Positions 8,745 to 17,709 of a stretch of DNA of 64,000 bases are shown here, one piece after another (position 1 is the stretch's first letter; each line of letters opens with the position of its first letter). Below the pieces are notes generated by a model, which searched no databases, was not told the DNA's origin, and worked only from the letters and a program-made list of their open reading frames with translations. Location of the stretch: the NCBI GenBank assembly GCA_963815495.1, contig CAWFGW010000029.1, positions 318,764-382,763 of the forward strand, read 5' to 3'. The position numbers were made by a program, and so were the translations under genes. The DNA is from CAWFGW01 sp963815495. GTDB lineage: Bacteria > Bacteroidota > Bacteroidia > Cytophagales > JAAEPT01.

Positions 8745-8771
8745 AAGTAATTTTACTACGTATAAATACGC
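8745..8771 (-). promoter_or_regulatory. Two overlapping AMGTA-N4-TACKT palindromes upstream of the globin operon
   Basis: Site A at 8745-8758 is AAGTAATTTTACTA and site B at 8758-8771 is ACGTATAAATACGC. Each matches 13 of 14 positions of the shared palindrome AMGTA-N4-TACKT. They lie 57-83 bases before the tandem-globin ATG. On the minus strand TACTTTTT directly follows site A and is one base off the Bacteroidota -7 element TAnnTTTG. Probable binding site of the Fnr-like regulator at 17710-18423. Confidence 0.65.
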
Positions 8772-8962
8772 AAATAAAAATTACGTATTTAAGTAATATT
8801 CTTGATTAGATACAATTACTTCTTGGTAGTGTTCAAAAAATCTAAAAACATCTTAAATCACTGATTTTCAATACCTAACAAAACACATTTTAAAACATGT
8901 TTTTACGCATAAAATTGGCAAACAAAGAACCATATTTGAAGGTTTGTTAATATGGTTGTTTA

Positions 8963-9141
8963 CTGTTCGACTTTTGCAAAGTCGAACTATAGATAAAAAG
9001 GGATTTAAAATCCCCTTTATTTAAATTCATGCCGTTGTTGGAATTGTTTCCAACAACTCTAACACTTCTTATTAGGGAAAAGACCCAAGAAAAGCCTCTT
9101 AAACCCTGTTTGGTCACAAGACCAACAGAGGCGGGAAAGGG
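8963..9141. other. Structured intergenic region with four consecutive hairpins
   Basis: The 498-base gap between hemA (stop 9187) and the globins (start 8688) holds four inverted repeats in a row. 8965-8987: perfect 10-bp stem GTTCGACTTT/AAAGTCGAAC with a 3-base loop. 8998-9019: AAAGGGATTT against AAATCCCCTTT, which on the minus strand is followed by T5 and may terminate hemA. 9034-9056: perfect 10-bp stem GTTGTTGGAA/TTCCAACAAC. About 9096-9132: GCCTC/GAGGC enclosing CTGTT.GGTC/GACC.AACAG. This could be a small RNA or stacked terminator and processing structures. No known RNA family was recognised, and no protein-coding frame fits. Confidence 0.5.
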
Positions 9142-9186
9142 ATTATAAATCTCGAATAGGAGAATTGTCTAACAAATTTGCAAAAA

Positions 9187-10461
9187 TCACCTATTACTCT
9201 TCACACGTTGCGCTTCAATATTAAAAACTTCACTAAATAAGGTTTGGAAATGGTCATACCCAACGGTATCTTTTTTACAGACAAACTGCCAACTTACAAT
9301 GGATTGGTTAATTATATGAGAGGTGGTTTCATCGTTAAAATCACTCACTTTAATACCCTCTTTTTTAGCCGTATCAAACACAAACTGCTGCAAATCTTCT
9401 TTTCGTAATTGAATTAATTGCTCCTTATATTTTTCAAAAGCATTGGTCATTGTTTTGACTGATTTCCATTGATTGAAGAAGTTAACTTCCTCATTGACAA
9501 TATTATAAACGGAGTCAAGCTGCGTAAGGCGAGCGCGTTGAGTTTGTTCGTTGCGCTCTTCCATGTAATCAATACTGTAAACTAAATAAGATGGATTACT
9601 TTCAATAGCCACATCAACAGCTGCTGGTACAGATAAATCCAAGAAGTAAGTATAGTCCAATCCTACCTGGTTTAAATCAAGAAAGGCAGAATTAATTAGT
9701 GTATTTCGCGTGTTGATGGAAGTTAACACCACCTTATAATTTTGAATCTTCTGGGGTAATACGTCAAAATCTATTAGCAAGACACCATATTTCTCTACCA
9801 ATAAGTCAGCTTTAGCCTTAGTACGATTACAAATAGTGATATTTTGATAGCCCATGGTCAATAGGTTTTTCAAGGTATCTTCACCATTTTTACCCGCTCC
9901 TATCAATAATATAGGAACTTTTTTGTTTTTAACCGTGAGTTCATCCACCAACTGAACTGCAGCGGAGGCGATGGAAGATGCACCCGCTTTAAACTCGGTC
10001 TCATTGACAATACGTTTGTTCAGGTGAAATACCTGATGTAATAGATGATGAAAAAGCACGCCTATGGTGTTGGATTCTGAAGCAAATAGGTAAGCCTCCT
10101 TCACTTGGTGTATTACTTGTATGTCACCACATACTTGTGAATGCATTCCGATTGCAACTTCAAATAAATGCCTGACCGTCTCTGATTCATCATTAATTTC
10201 TGTTACCATCACGCCTGACGGAGTTGCTTGCACTCCCATGACGAGAACAACACACTTTTTTAAATCAACCACCGAATATTTCTCTGAAGAAAAATAAAAC
10301 TCAGTACGGTTGCAGGTAGACAAAATCATCAACTCGTCCACCTCAATAATCTCCTTTAAAGCAGTAGCTATTCGTTGAATTTCTTCTTTATGCAACGCAA
10401 ATCTTTCCTTGATTTTTACTTCTGCATTTTTAAAATTGAAAGAGAGACATTTTATTTCCAT
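9187..10461 (-). CDS. hemA: Glutamyl-tRNA reductase
   Basis: 424 residues; reduces glutamyl-tRNA to glutamate-1-semialdehyde with NADPH, the first step of tetrapyrrole (haem, sirohaem) synthesis. Catalytic Cys50 is in ILSTCNRTEFY. The substrate-domain motif is HSQVCGDIQVIHQVK (108-121). The NADPH Rossmann motif is IGAGKNGEDTL (187-197). A C-terminal helical dimerisation domain follows, and the length is normal. It is a single gene with its own palindromic site 16 bases before the ATG, set among nitrite-assimilation and haem-protein genes. A role in supplying sirohaem and haem for NirB and the cytochromes is plausible; whether it is the only copy in the genome is unknown. Confidence 0.93.
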   Translation of the reverse strand: MEIKCLSFNFKNAEVKIKERFALHKEEIQRIATALKEIIEVDELMILSTCNRTEFYFSSEKYSVVDLKKCVVLVMGVQATPSGVMVTEINDESETVRHLFEVAIGMHSQVCGDIQVIHQVKEAYLFASESNTIGVLFHHLLHQVFHLNKRIVNETEFKAGASSIASAAVQLVDELTVKNKKVPILLIGAGKNGEDTLKNLLTMGYQNITICNRTKAKADLLVEKYGVLLIDFDVLPQKIQNYKVVLTSINTRNTLINSAFLDLNQVGLDYTYFLDLSVPAAVDVAIESNPSYLVYSIDYMEERNEQTQRARLTQLDSVYNIVNEEVNFFNQWKSVKTMTNAFEKYKEQLIQLRKEDLQQFVFDTAKKEGIKVSDFNDETTSHIINQSIVSWQFVCKKDTVGYDHFQTLFSEVFNIEAQRVKSNR

Positions 10462-10476
10462 AACCGAAATGTGTTT

Positions 10477-10490
10477 ACGTAAATATACTT
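10477..10490 (-). promoter_or_regulatory. AMGTA-N4-TACKT palindrome upstream of hemA
   Basis: ACGTAAATATACTT is a full match to the shared palindrome, 16 bases before the hemA start. On the minus strand TATATTTA inside it resembles a -7 element, so a bound protein here might block or reposition RNA polymerase. This position is closer to the start codon than at nirB or the porin. Confidence 0.65.
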
Positions 10491-10541
10491 ACTTTTTATA
10501 CGTAATTAAAAAATTCGGTTACTGTTTTTTTTATATTAACT

Positions 10542-10575
10542 AAAAAAAAAACCACCTCAAAAACTGAGATGGTTT
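10542..10575 (-). terminator. Rho-independent terminator of the porin-nrt operon
   Basis: Inverted repeat AAACCACCTCA/TGAGATGGTTT with one mismatch. Read on the minus strand it is followed by a run of nine T. It lies just after the stop of the last transporter ATPase gene (10598) and before hemA. Confidence 0.85.
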
Positions 10576-10597
10576 TACTAACATAAACACACCAAAA

Positions 10598-11452
10598 TTA
10601 ATGCTCAAGAAAATCGATCAAATACCCTCTGTAATCATAAAAATCAGGGTGATCAATTAATATTCTTCGGTTCCGTGGGCGTTCCATATTTACCGCCATC
10701 ACATCTCCTACTTTTGCATAAGGACCGCTTGTCATCATTACTACACGGTCCGAAAGTAATATTGCTTCATCCACATCGTGTGTGACCATTATTGCTGTAA
10801 TTTTTTCTTTCGTCCAGACGTCAACCAACACATCCTGCAACTCACCACGGGTCAGTGAATCCAACATGCCAAAGGGTTCGTCTAACAATAACATTTTGGG
10901 TTTCAAAGCAAAAGCTCGGGCAATGCCTACTCGCTGCTTCATCCCTTGCGAAAGCTCATTGGCCTTTTTATTGAAAGAGCCATCTAAACCGACTTTAGCT
11001 AAATAGTACTTCGCTATTTCTAAACGCTGGCTTTTAGGAATGTTCGAAAAAACCTGATTAACACCCAGCATCACATTTTCCAATGCGGTCATCCAGGGCA
11101 TTAAGCTTGGTGACTGGAATATGACTCCCCGATCGGGTCCGGCTTCTTTAATTTGTCTACCGTTTAAAAAGATGTCGCCCGAAGTAACTTCATTTAAACC
11201 CGCTATCATGGATAAGATGGTCGATTTACCACATCCTGAATGTCCGATTATAGAAATAAATTCCTCTTTTTTTACCTGTAAGTTGAAATCTTCCAATACC
11301 GTGAAGTCTCCTTTGGGTGTAGGATATACTTTTTTCAAGTTTTTAATGTCTAACATCACATCAGCAGGCGCAATGGGATCTGCTGAAGTTTTGATGCCTG
11401 AACTGGAAAGTACATCGTGTAATGTTTCTGTATGTTTGGTTTCTTGTGTCAT
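10598..11452 (-). CDS. ABC transporter ATP-binding protein, nitrate/nitrite (NrtC/NrtD type)
   Basis: 284-residue cytoplasmic ATPase of the NrtCD/SsuB/TauB group. Walker A GHSGCGKST, Q-loop near VIFQSPSLMPW, ABC signature LSQGMKQRVGIARA, Walker B MLLLDEPFG and H-loop MVTHDVDEA are all present, so it should be active. It pairs with the second ATPase at 11616-12548 and the permease at 13507. The N-terminal 25 residues before the ABC domain are extra. The ATG is preceded on its strand by a short CA-repeat (ACACACACA). It is the last gene of the operon, followed by a terminator. Confidence 0.88.
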   Translation of the reverse strand: MTQETKHTETLHDVLSSSGIKTSADPIAPADVMLDIKNLKKVYPTPKGDFTVLEDFNLQVKKEEFISIIGHSGCGKSTILSMIAGLNEVTSGDIFLNGRQIKEAGPDRGVIFQSPSLMPWMTALENVMLGVNQVFSNIPKSQRLEIAKYYLAKVGLDGSFNKKANELSQGMKQRVGIARAFALKPKMLLLDEPFGMLDSLTRGELQDVLVDVWTKEKITAIMVTHDVDEAILLSDRVVMMTSGPYAKVGDVMAVNMERPRNRRILIDHPDFYDYRGYLIDFLEH

Positions 11453-11460
11453 TGTGTGTG

Positions 11461-11612
11461 TGTTTTAAGTTCTAAGTTGTAAGTAGGGAGTTTTAGGTGG
11501 TAAGTTTTAAGTTATAAGTCTTAAATATTGAGTTTTGAGCTAGAAATGATGTTTTATAAAAATTGGCGCTTAGAAAAACCAAATTCATAATTCATAATTC
11601 ATTTTACTCAGT
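11461..11612. repeat. Low-complexity word-like repeats between the two ATPase genes
   Basis: The 163-base spacer is made of variants of AAGTTTTAAGTT/TAAGTTGTAAGT and then AATTCATAATTCAT, with no open frame or hairpin worth noting. The same words recur at 26500-26571 and in the 23S-5S spacer at 61193-61240. Confidence 0.6.
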
Positions 11613-11615
11613 ACT

Positions 11616-12548
11616 CTATACTCTAGTCTCTCTTCTTATTTTCCGTGCCTGTCTTTCCAACAGATAATTTTTACGCCACTTCTTAACGGGGTAAGCTAAT
11701 GAACGTGGTGCTAATAAATCTTCCGGTTGTGCATCTGGAAGTTTGTATTCGATGGAACCTGCCGTTCGTTTTGCTTCGGCTCCAACATCCATTAAATATT
11801 TGTTGACTGAATTTCTTAGTTCTTTAAACTTCGGGTCGTGATTAAAAGCCTTACGGTCACGTGGTCGTTCCAAATCAACCTGAAAGATGGGTCCTAGTGT
11901 TGCATTGGGACCAGGTTTTAACGGAATAATCCGATCAGCTAGATACAGTCCTTCATCCACATCGTTGGTGATAAGCAACACCGTTTTTTTATCTTTTTCC
12001 CAGATATCACTAATCTGGTCTTGCAATGAACCTCTCGTTAAGGCATCTAAAGCACTTAAAGGTTCATCTAACAATAATATTTTAGGATCCATCGCTAAGG
12101 CTCGAGCTACTGATACCCGCTGACGCATTCCTCCAGATAGTTCGGATGGTTTTTTATTTAATGCTGGAGTCAGGTTTACCATCTCCACATATTTTTTAGC
12201 TAAGGCTACGCTTTCTTTTTTTGACTGGTCTGGGAAAACGGTTGTGATGGATAACAACACATTATCCAACACAGATAGCCAAGGAAGTAAGGAGTAGTTT
12301 TGAAAAACCACCCCGCGATCTGGCCCTGGGCCAGTAATCTTTTGACCATTCAATAAAACTTCGCCTTCATCGGGTTCAATAAGCCCTGCAATCAGGCTGA
12401 TTAATGTTGTTTTGCCACTTCCAGTAAAGCCTACGATTGCATTAAATTCACCTTCTTCTATGGTGAGGTTTATATTTTTTAAAACTTCAGTGCGGTTGGC
12501 TCCATCGCCATACCATTTACTTACATTTTTTAATTCTAATAGTGCCAT
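11616..12548 (-). CDS. ABC transporter ATP-binding protein, nitrate/nitrite (NrtC/NrtD type)
   Basis: 310 residues. ABC domain at 1-245 with Walker A GFTGSGKTT, signature LSGGMRQRVSVARA, Walker B ILLLDEPLSALD and Asn in place of the usual H-loop His (LLITNDVDEG). The other ATPase of the pair keeps that His, so the heterodimer may hydrolyse ATP asymmetrically. A basic C-terminal extension of about 60 residues ends WRKNYLLERQARKIRRETR. The NrtA-like domain fused to cyanobacterial NrtC is absent. It belongs to the porin-nrtA-nrtB operon but is separated from nrtB by a 958-base repeat-filled gap. Confidence 0.86.
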   Translation of the reverse strand: MALLELKNVSKWYGDGANRTEVLKNINLTIEEGEFNAIVGFTGSGKTTLISLIAGLIEPDEGEVLLNGQKITGPGPDRGVVFQNYSLLPWLSVLDNVLLSITTVFPDQSKKESVALAKKYVEMVNLTPALNKKPSELSGGMRQRVSVARALAMDPKILLLDEPLSALDALTRGSLQDQISDIWEKDKKTVLLITNDVDEGLYLADRIIPLKPGPNATLGPIFQVDLERPRDRKAFNHDPKFKELRNSVNKYLMDVGAEAKRTAGSIEYKLPDAQPEDLLAPRSLAYPVKKWRKNYLLERQARKIRRETRV

Positions 12549-13506
12549 TGGTTAGATTGTTAGATGTGAGATTGTTAGATGTTAGAAATTAGATGTTGGA
12601 TTTTTGATATAACAAGTCTTGACTCTTGGTTCTTGCATCTTGATTCTTTCTACCTTCTACTTTCACCTTTTTACTTTTATAGACGTTAAGTCAACAAGTT
12701 TCCTGTTTCTGATTTCACATTTATCCTGACTCTTATAATGAGTAGTTAGTATTGAGTAGCTAGTACTGAGATTGTTCGAGGTTAGATATGAGGTCATTAA
12801 GTTTCATGTTTCTGATTTCATATTTCACAGTTATCTTGATTCTGTTTCTAACCCTGTCTTTCTACTTTACTCTTTCTACCTTCTACTTTTATATTTCTAC
12901 TTTTGTCTTTTTCCCTGACTCTTACTTTTTGATTCTATTTGAGTAGCGAGTAACGTGTATTGCGTAGACAATAGTGAGTAGTGCGACATGAGATACCTTT
13001 CTGCCCCAGAATGTTGTGACTTGGAGAAACTCTTTTGTCTTGCTACCTGACTCGCTCTAAGACTTTTTTCCTGACTCTTGCATTTAGACTCTATTTGAGT
13101 AGCAAGTATAGCGTACTGTGTCGTAAGTAATGAGTAGTGAGACGTGAGATACCTCTCTGCCCAAGGCTGGAGAGATTTGGTATTTTTCTTTTGTCCCTCA
13201 AGTTTACCCATTCTAAGTTTTGGTTCAATTTGTTTCATGATTATTAGAGGTTTGATTGTTAGTTTTGAGTATGGAGTACAGAGTATGGAGTATTGAGATT
13301 ATAGAGTTTCATGTTTCTCAATTCACATTTATCTTGATTATAAGTATTTGATTCTTTCTACCTTCTACTTTACTCTTTCTACTTTTTTAGATTATAGATG
13401 CTAGACTGTTAGATATTAGATGTTTGATATATGAAGTCTTGACTCTTGGTTCTTGTATCTTGACTCTTCTTTCTCACATCTAACAATCTAACTTCTCATA
13501 TCTAAT
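12549..13506. repeat. 958-base gap filled with degenerate direct repeats
   Basis: The space between the ATPase gene and nrtB holds no convincing gene. It contains two diverged copies of a block of about 156 bases, starting CCTGACTCTT near 12914 and again near 13070, both including TCTATTTGAGTAGC and GTGAGATACCT. It also has repeated phrases such as GTCTTGACTCTTGGTTCTTG (12634 region and 13435 region) and TCTACCTTCTACTTT, and strings of TTAGATGTTAGA and GAGTATTGAG. A 113-codon frame at 12897-13238 only translates this duplicated block and is rejected as a gene. Confidence 0.8.
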
Positions 13507-14589
13507 TTAAAACGTTAATAATTTCTGCAAGGACATCATGATTTTATCGAGTAAAAACCCAATACCACCAATAGCAAACATAGCTACTAAGATTTTCGCG
13601 TTGGAATCGTTGGCTCCGTTTTGAAACTGTTCCCATACAAATGAACCTAATCCTGGACTTTGAGCTAACAACTCAATCGCGATTAACACCATCCATGCTA
13701 CCGATACTGTAATACGAATACCAGTAAAAATCATGGGGAAAGATGCAGGAAGAATGATTTTGAAGATGTTTTTCCCTACACCAAGACGTAAGACTTTGGA
13801 GACGTTAATAAAGTCCTTATCAACCGTAGAGACCCCCACACTTGTATTGACTAAGGTTGCCCACATCGAACAAAGCCCCACACTGATGAACGAAATCAGA
13901 AACGACTTATCCATGTCAGAGTCGGTCATCAACGTTTTTACAATCATAAATACCAGCAACAACCACACGACTGGTGATACCGGTTTTAAGATTTGAATTA
14001 ACCAGGTAAGCGAACTTCTCAAGGTATCACTCAACCCTAAAACAATTCCAATGGGAACAGCTATAATCATGGCCAAAAATACGCCTGCGAATACCGTTTT
14101 TATACTCGTCATCACCTGATCTACAAACGATGGACGACCAGTGTATCGAATTGGGCTTTTACCTTGTTCAGCTCGTTGTGCATTAATCTTAGCCGTTTTC
14201 TCAGCAAATGCTTTTTTATCTTTTGAAATCAGTTTATGATCTGCTAAAAGCGACAAGTACGCATCGTATACTTGTGTTGGAGAAGGTAACGAGTTGGGCT
14301 GACATTTTTTTGCACCCGATTCAATGCATGCTTTCATTTCTTGAGCAGCAGCCTCTCCTTGGTCGATACGTGCCTTTTCTATTTTTCGCTCGGCTTCCAT
14401 GTTATAAAGTGAACGAGCGCCTTGACTCCAAATTAAAAGTGTGAGGAGCATCGCTCCAATAGGGAATAAGATTCTTTTAAATACAAGAGTGGTGTTTTTT
14501 TTAGGTTCTTCCCCGCTGACCAACCGAATTAATGGCTCAAAAAAACCAAGACCTATCCAGTTCAATGATTTAATTATCTTCGTTTTCAT
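13507..14589 (-). CDS. nrtB: Nitrate/nitrite ABC transporter permease
   Basis: 360-residue inner-membrane permease of the BPD_transp_1 (NrtB/SsuC/TauC) family. A first membrane helix lies near residues 35-52, then a hydrophilic stretch of about 100 residues. Five further helices run from about 160. The EAA-type loop that meets the ATPases is near VSKVLRLGVGKNIFKIILPASFP. The long hydrophilic insert before helix 2 resembles other NrtB proteins. It lies 182 bases downstream of nrtA across a strong hairpin, and a GT/CA microsatellite precedes the start. Confidence 0.88.
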   Translation of the reverse strand: MKTKIIKSLNWIGLGFFEPLIRLVSGEEPKKNTTLVFKRILFPIGAMLLTLLIWSQGARSLYNMEAERKIEKARIDQGEAAAQEMKACIESGAKKCQPNSLPSPTQVYDAYLSLLADHKLISKDKKAFAEKTAKINAQRAEQGKSPIRYTGRPSFVDQVMTSIKTVFAGVFLAMIIAVPIGIVLGLSDTLRSSLTWLIQILKPVSPVVWLLLVFMIVKTLMTDSDMDKSFLISFISVGLCSMWATLVNTSVGVSTVDKDFINVSKVLRLGVGKNIFKIILPASFPMIFTGIRITVSVAWMVLIAIELLAQSPGLGSFVWEQFQNGANDSNAKILVAMFAIGGIGFLLDKIMMSLQKLLTF

Positions 14590-14771
14590 ACTATTTGTTG
14601 TTTGGTGTGTGTGTGTTTGTGTGTTGTGTAGAAAATTAATTCATTTAAAAGGTTGGAGCATCCGGGACACAACCCCCGGATGCGTGCTCCAACCAATCAA
14701 CCAAACAAAGACCATGAGAAAATTATTTGCTCTAATTAAAACTCAGTGTGCTTGGCTGATTTTATCTTTTT
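14590..14771 (-). promoter_or_regulatory. nrtA-nrtB intercistronic hairpin and CA-repeat leader
   Basis: A strong inverted repeat at 14651-14694 has outer stem GGTTGGAGC/GCTCCAACC, a small bulge and inner stem ATCCGGG/CCCGGAT. On the minus (transcribed) strand only TTTT follows, so it could be a weak terminator or a 3'-end stabiliser for the nrtA message. At 14606-14632 a GT microsatellite (CA on the mRNA) lies in the nrtB leader. Confidence 0.65.
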
Positions 14772-16151
14772 TTACTTTTTATTTCCGATTTTAAACTTTT
14801 CCAAATATTCAAGCGGCTTAGTACCATCGTACTCGGTACCATCGATAAAGTCTGCTGTTGCTGGCTTATATCCATCAGTACTTGGAATATCACTTTCAGA
14901 TAACGCTCCTTCATCAACCAATAGCTTTGCAGCTTTCATCCAGATGTCAGGTCGGTAAATATTCTTGGCTGTTTCATCGTACCAGGCAGCTTCTTTTTCT
15001 TCTGTAATTTGACCCCACCGTCTCATTTGAGTTAAGAACCATACAGCATCAGAATAGAAAGGGTAAGTAGCATTGTATTTGAAGAACACATTGAAATCTG
15101 GCAACTCTCTTTTATCGCCTTTTTCAAATTCAAACGTTCCTGTCATGGAATTTGCAATTACTACCGAATCTGCTCCTACATAATCAGGCATGGATAAAAT
15201 GCCCACCGCTGTTGGTCTGTTTTTAGGATCATCCAACCACTTCCCTGCTTTAATTAATGCTTTGGTTACTGCTATTGCTGTATTCGGATTTTCCTCCACA
15301 AACTTCTTCGTCATTACAAATACTTTTTCCGGGTTGTTTTTCCAGATTTCGTAGTTGGTTACTACTGGAACACCAATTTGTTTGAATACTGCTTGTTGAT
15401 TCCAAGGCTCACCGACACAATACCCGTAAATTGTTCCTGCTTCCAGCGTTGCCGGCATTTGTGGTGGAGGTGTAACGGATAACAACACTTCGGCATCCAC
15501 TTGACCCTCTACGTTTTCAGAAGTATATAACCCTGGATGAATACCCGCAGCAGCTAACCAATACCTGATTTCGTAATTGTGAGTCGATACTGGAAACACC
15601 ATACCCATTTTAAAAGGCTTGTTTTGTTTTTTGTACGAAGCAACAACCGGCTTTAATGCATCAGCTGTGATGGGATGAACAGGTTGACCATCTTTCATCG
15701 GTACATTTGGTTTCATTGCTGACCACACATCGTTGGATACCGTGATTGCATTACCATTTAAATCCATTGAAAAAGGGGTGACCAACTCGGCTTGACGACC
15801 AAATCCTGCACCAGCAGCAATCGGCTGACCTGCTAACATGTGTGAACCATCTAACTCACCATCAATAACGCGGTCTAACACGTTTTTCCAGTTGGACTGT
15901 GCTTCAATAGTTACAAAAAGACCTTCTTCTTCAAAATAACCTAACTCTTTAGCGATTGCCAGTGGAGCCATGTCAGTCAACTTGATAAACCCAAAAGTCA
16001 ACTGCGGTTTTTCAATTTCAAGGGTTGTTTTTTTAGTACTATCTGCCGTCTCTTCCGTAGTGGTTGTTTCTGCACCACCACCGCAGCTATTCATAAAAGC
16101 GACCAGTAAACCAAGTGCTGATAACTTAAAAATGTGATTGATTTTTTTCAT
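14772..16151 (-). CDS. nrtA: Nitrate/nitrite-binding lipoprotein of ABC transporter
   Basis: 459 residues with a lipoprotein signal peptide (lipobox MNSC, then GGG) and a Thr/Glu-rich linker. The NrtA/CmpA-type binding domain starts near residue 48 (LTFGFIKLTDMAPLAIAKELGYFEEEG). Typical segments include HMLAGQPIAAG, PVSTHNYEIRYWLAAAGIHPG and YCVGEPWNQQAV. It captures nitrate, nitrite or, in CmpA, bicarbonate outside the inner membrane for NrtBCD. Nearby nirBD and a NarX-like kinase favour nitrate or nitrite. The porin gene lies 98 bases upstream in the same operon. Confidence 0.9.
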   Translation of the reverse strand: MKKINHIFKLSALGLLVAFMNSCGGGAETTTTEETADSTKKTTLEIEKPQLTFGFIKLTDMAPLAIAKELGYFEEEGLFVTIEAQSNWKNVLDRVIDGELDGSHMLAGQPIAAGAGFGRQAELVTPFSMDLNGNAITVSNDVWSAMKPNVPMKDGQPVHPITADALKPVVASYKKQNKPFKMGMVFPVSTHNYEIRYWLAAAGIHPGLYTSENVEGQVDAEVLLSVTPPPQMPATLEAGTIYGYCVGEPWNQQAVFKQIGVPVVTNYEIWKNNPEKVFVMTKKFVEENPNTAIAVTKALIKAGKWLDDPKNRPTAVGILSMPDYVGADSVVIANSMTGTFEFEKGDKRELPDFNVFFKYNATYPFYSDAVWFLTQMRRWGQITEEKEAAWYDETAKNIYRPDIWMKAAKLLVDEGALSESDIPSTDGYKPATADFIDGTEYDGTKPLEYLEKFKIGNKK

Positions 16152-16249
16152 GATAAGATTGATTTTGATTTGATGAATGCTCGTTTAGAGCTTTGGTTAG
16201 AAGAAGATTCCCGAAGGAACCTTCTTTTGTTGAATTGATTGATTTTAAC

Positions 16250-17509
16250 TTATAAGAATTTAGGCGTGAAGATGATTTGTGCCCATGACCACGTGTTGAT
16301 TGTTTCACCTACGTCTGCACCAGCTTTCAACACTTTCATACTTTCCGTTGCACCTAATACTGATTGTCCCAATTTGAAAGTAACTCCGTCTGATAACTTA
16401 CTCACAAACACTACATCTAATTCAGTACCTAAGAAGTTACCTGTTGGAACCTCTACTGCAGACATGAAGCCATGCAAATCAGCCATCAATGTGGATTTTT
16501 CAGACACTTTTGTTTTTAACTTGATATAAGGGTTGATCAAACCAACATTTCCATGTCCATTTCCAACGAAGAAATAATCCATGTATCCATTAAACTTGTG
16601 GTTTGTACCATACAATGGATTAAAGGCATTTGCGGATGTTCCTGTACCGTCTTCACCTGACATGTACTCACCCCCAATAGTTAACGTTGCCTTTCCTAAT
16701 TTAAAACCTGCTTCAGCACTTAAGAAAAGTGCGGACACATCGCCCCCTCCCAAAAAATTAGTTTGATAATATGCTTCTCCAACTAATGAAACAGACTCTC
16801 CGGCTTTCGTTTCAATAAAACCACCTAATGTTTGCATGTTGGCAACAGTTGTGGGGTCAGCTAGAGAAGTATCCAGTACTTGAGTAGTATTATTATGTGT
16901 TAATAAGGAGAAGTTACCAGAGCTTATCTTCTTATTAAACCAAATAAACTGCATTGATTTATAGTTAGCTACTCCTGAGTAATAATTAGAAACTAACTTT
17001 CTAAATTCAGGAGTGTTTGCATCTTGATTAAAAGCAAGACCAACATCAACTGAAATACCTGATGAGTCACTTTTGTATTGATAAAGTGCTAGATCGTGCG
17101 AACGAGCCTGCATTGCCCAGCCTAAGTTTCCTAAGAAACGTGCTCTATCATAATCAAGAGCCATTCGACCAACTTTGATGGATGAAGCTCCGAAATTATA
17201 CTTTCCATAGGCTTCAAACACATTGGATAAACTTGGATCGGATTTATAAATTTGATCTACTGCTCCCCATATGCGAACATCTTGTAATGATATTTTTAAC
17301 TCATAATCAGGAGTTGCATATCCAAAATTAACTCGAGTTCGTTGCTCTGTAAATAAGGCTACATCCTGGCCTTCAATTCTAGGTTTTTTAAAACCATTTC
17401 TCAATTCAGTACGTGGAGTAACCTCTCCTGACAAGCTGAACTGTGCCGATGCGTTTTGTACCAATAGCACACCTCCTAGTAGTAAAATTGGTAGTAGTCT
17501 TTTTTTCAT
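16250..17509 (-). CDS. Outer-membrane porin, alginate-export/OprO-like
   Basis: 419 residues with a clear signal peptide (cleavage near NASAQ). It continues as alternating amphipathic beta strands, for example FSLSGEVTPRTELRNG and YELKISLQDVRIWG, ending in an aromatic strand WAQIIFTPKF. This is the pattern of Bacteroidota beta-barrel porins related to alginate-export proteins. As first gene of the nrt operon it probably lets nitrate or nitrite across the outer membrane. A palindromic site lies 56 bases upstream. Confidence 0.75.
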   Translation of the reverse strand: MKKRLLPILLLGGVLLVQNASAQFSLSGEVTPRTELRNGFKKPRIEGQDVALFTEQRTRVNFGYATPDYELKISLQDVRIWGAVDQIYKSDPSLSNVFEAYGKYNFGASSIKVGRMALDYDRARFLGNLGWAMQARSHDLALYQYKSDSSGISVDVGLAFNQDANTPEFRKLVSNYYSGVANYKSMQFIWFNKKISSGNFSLLTHNNTTQVLDTSLADPTTVANMQTLGGFIETKAGESVSLVGEAYYQTNFLGGGDVSALFLSAEAGFKLGKATLTIGGEYMSGEDGTGTSANAFNPLYGTNHKFNGYMDYFFVGNGHGNVGLINPYIKLKTKVSEKSTLMADLHGFMSAVEVPTGNFLGTELDVVFVSKLSDGVTFKLGQSVLGATESMKVLKAGADVGETINTWSWAQIIFTPKFL

Positions 17510-17564
17510 ATCCGTTTTAGTTAAGTTAGTTTTTAAGCCCGTGTGTGATACTTATTTTTTGTTT

Positions 17565-17578
17565 AAGTATTTATACGT
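17565..17578 (-). promoter_or_regulatory. AMGTA-N4-TACKT palindrome upstream of the porin-nrt operon
   Basis: AAGTATTTATACGT is a full match to the shared palindrome, 56 bases before the porin ATG. That distance is nearly the same as at nirB (55 bases), which suggests activation from a common promoter architecture. Confidence 0.68.
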
Positions 17579-17645
17579 ACAAACCTACGTAATCGAAATC
17601 TAACTAAACCATGGAAAACCACAGGATATGACAAGTTTTTACTCC

Positions 17646-17673
17646 ATAAAAAAACCTGCTATTTGGCAGGTTT
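17646..17673 (-). terminator. Rho-independent terminator of the Fnr-like gene
   Basis: Perfect 8-bp stem AAACCTGC/GCAGGTTT with a 6-base loop, followed on the minus strand by seven T. It lies 37 bases after the stop of the regulator gene. Confidence 0.88.
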
Positions 17674-17709
17674 AAACTTTAATTCATTAATAAATAATGA
17701 CTTAACTAA

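Noticed and set aside
12897..13238. Open frame of 113 codons with internal repeats
   Set aside because: It only translates a degenerate duplicated intergenic block; no family, no start signal, and codon use unlike its neighbours.
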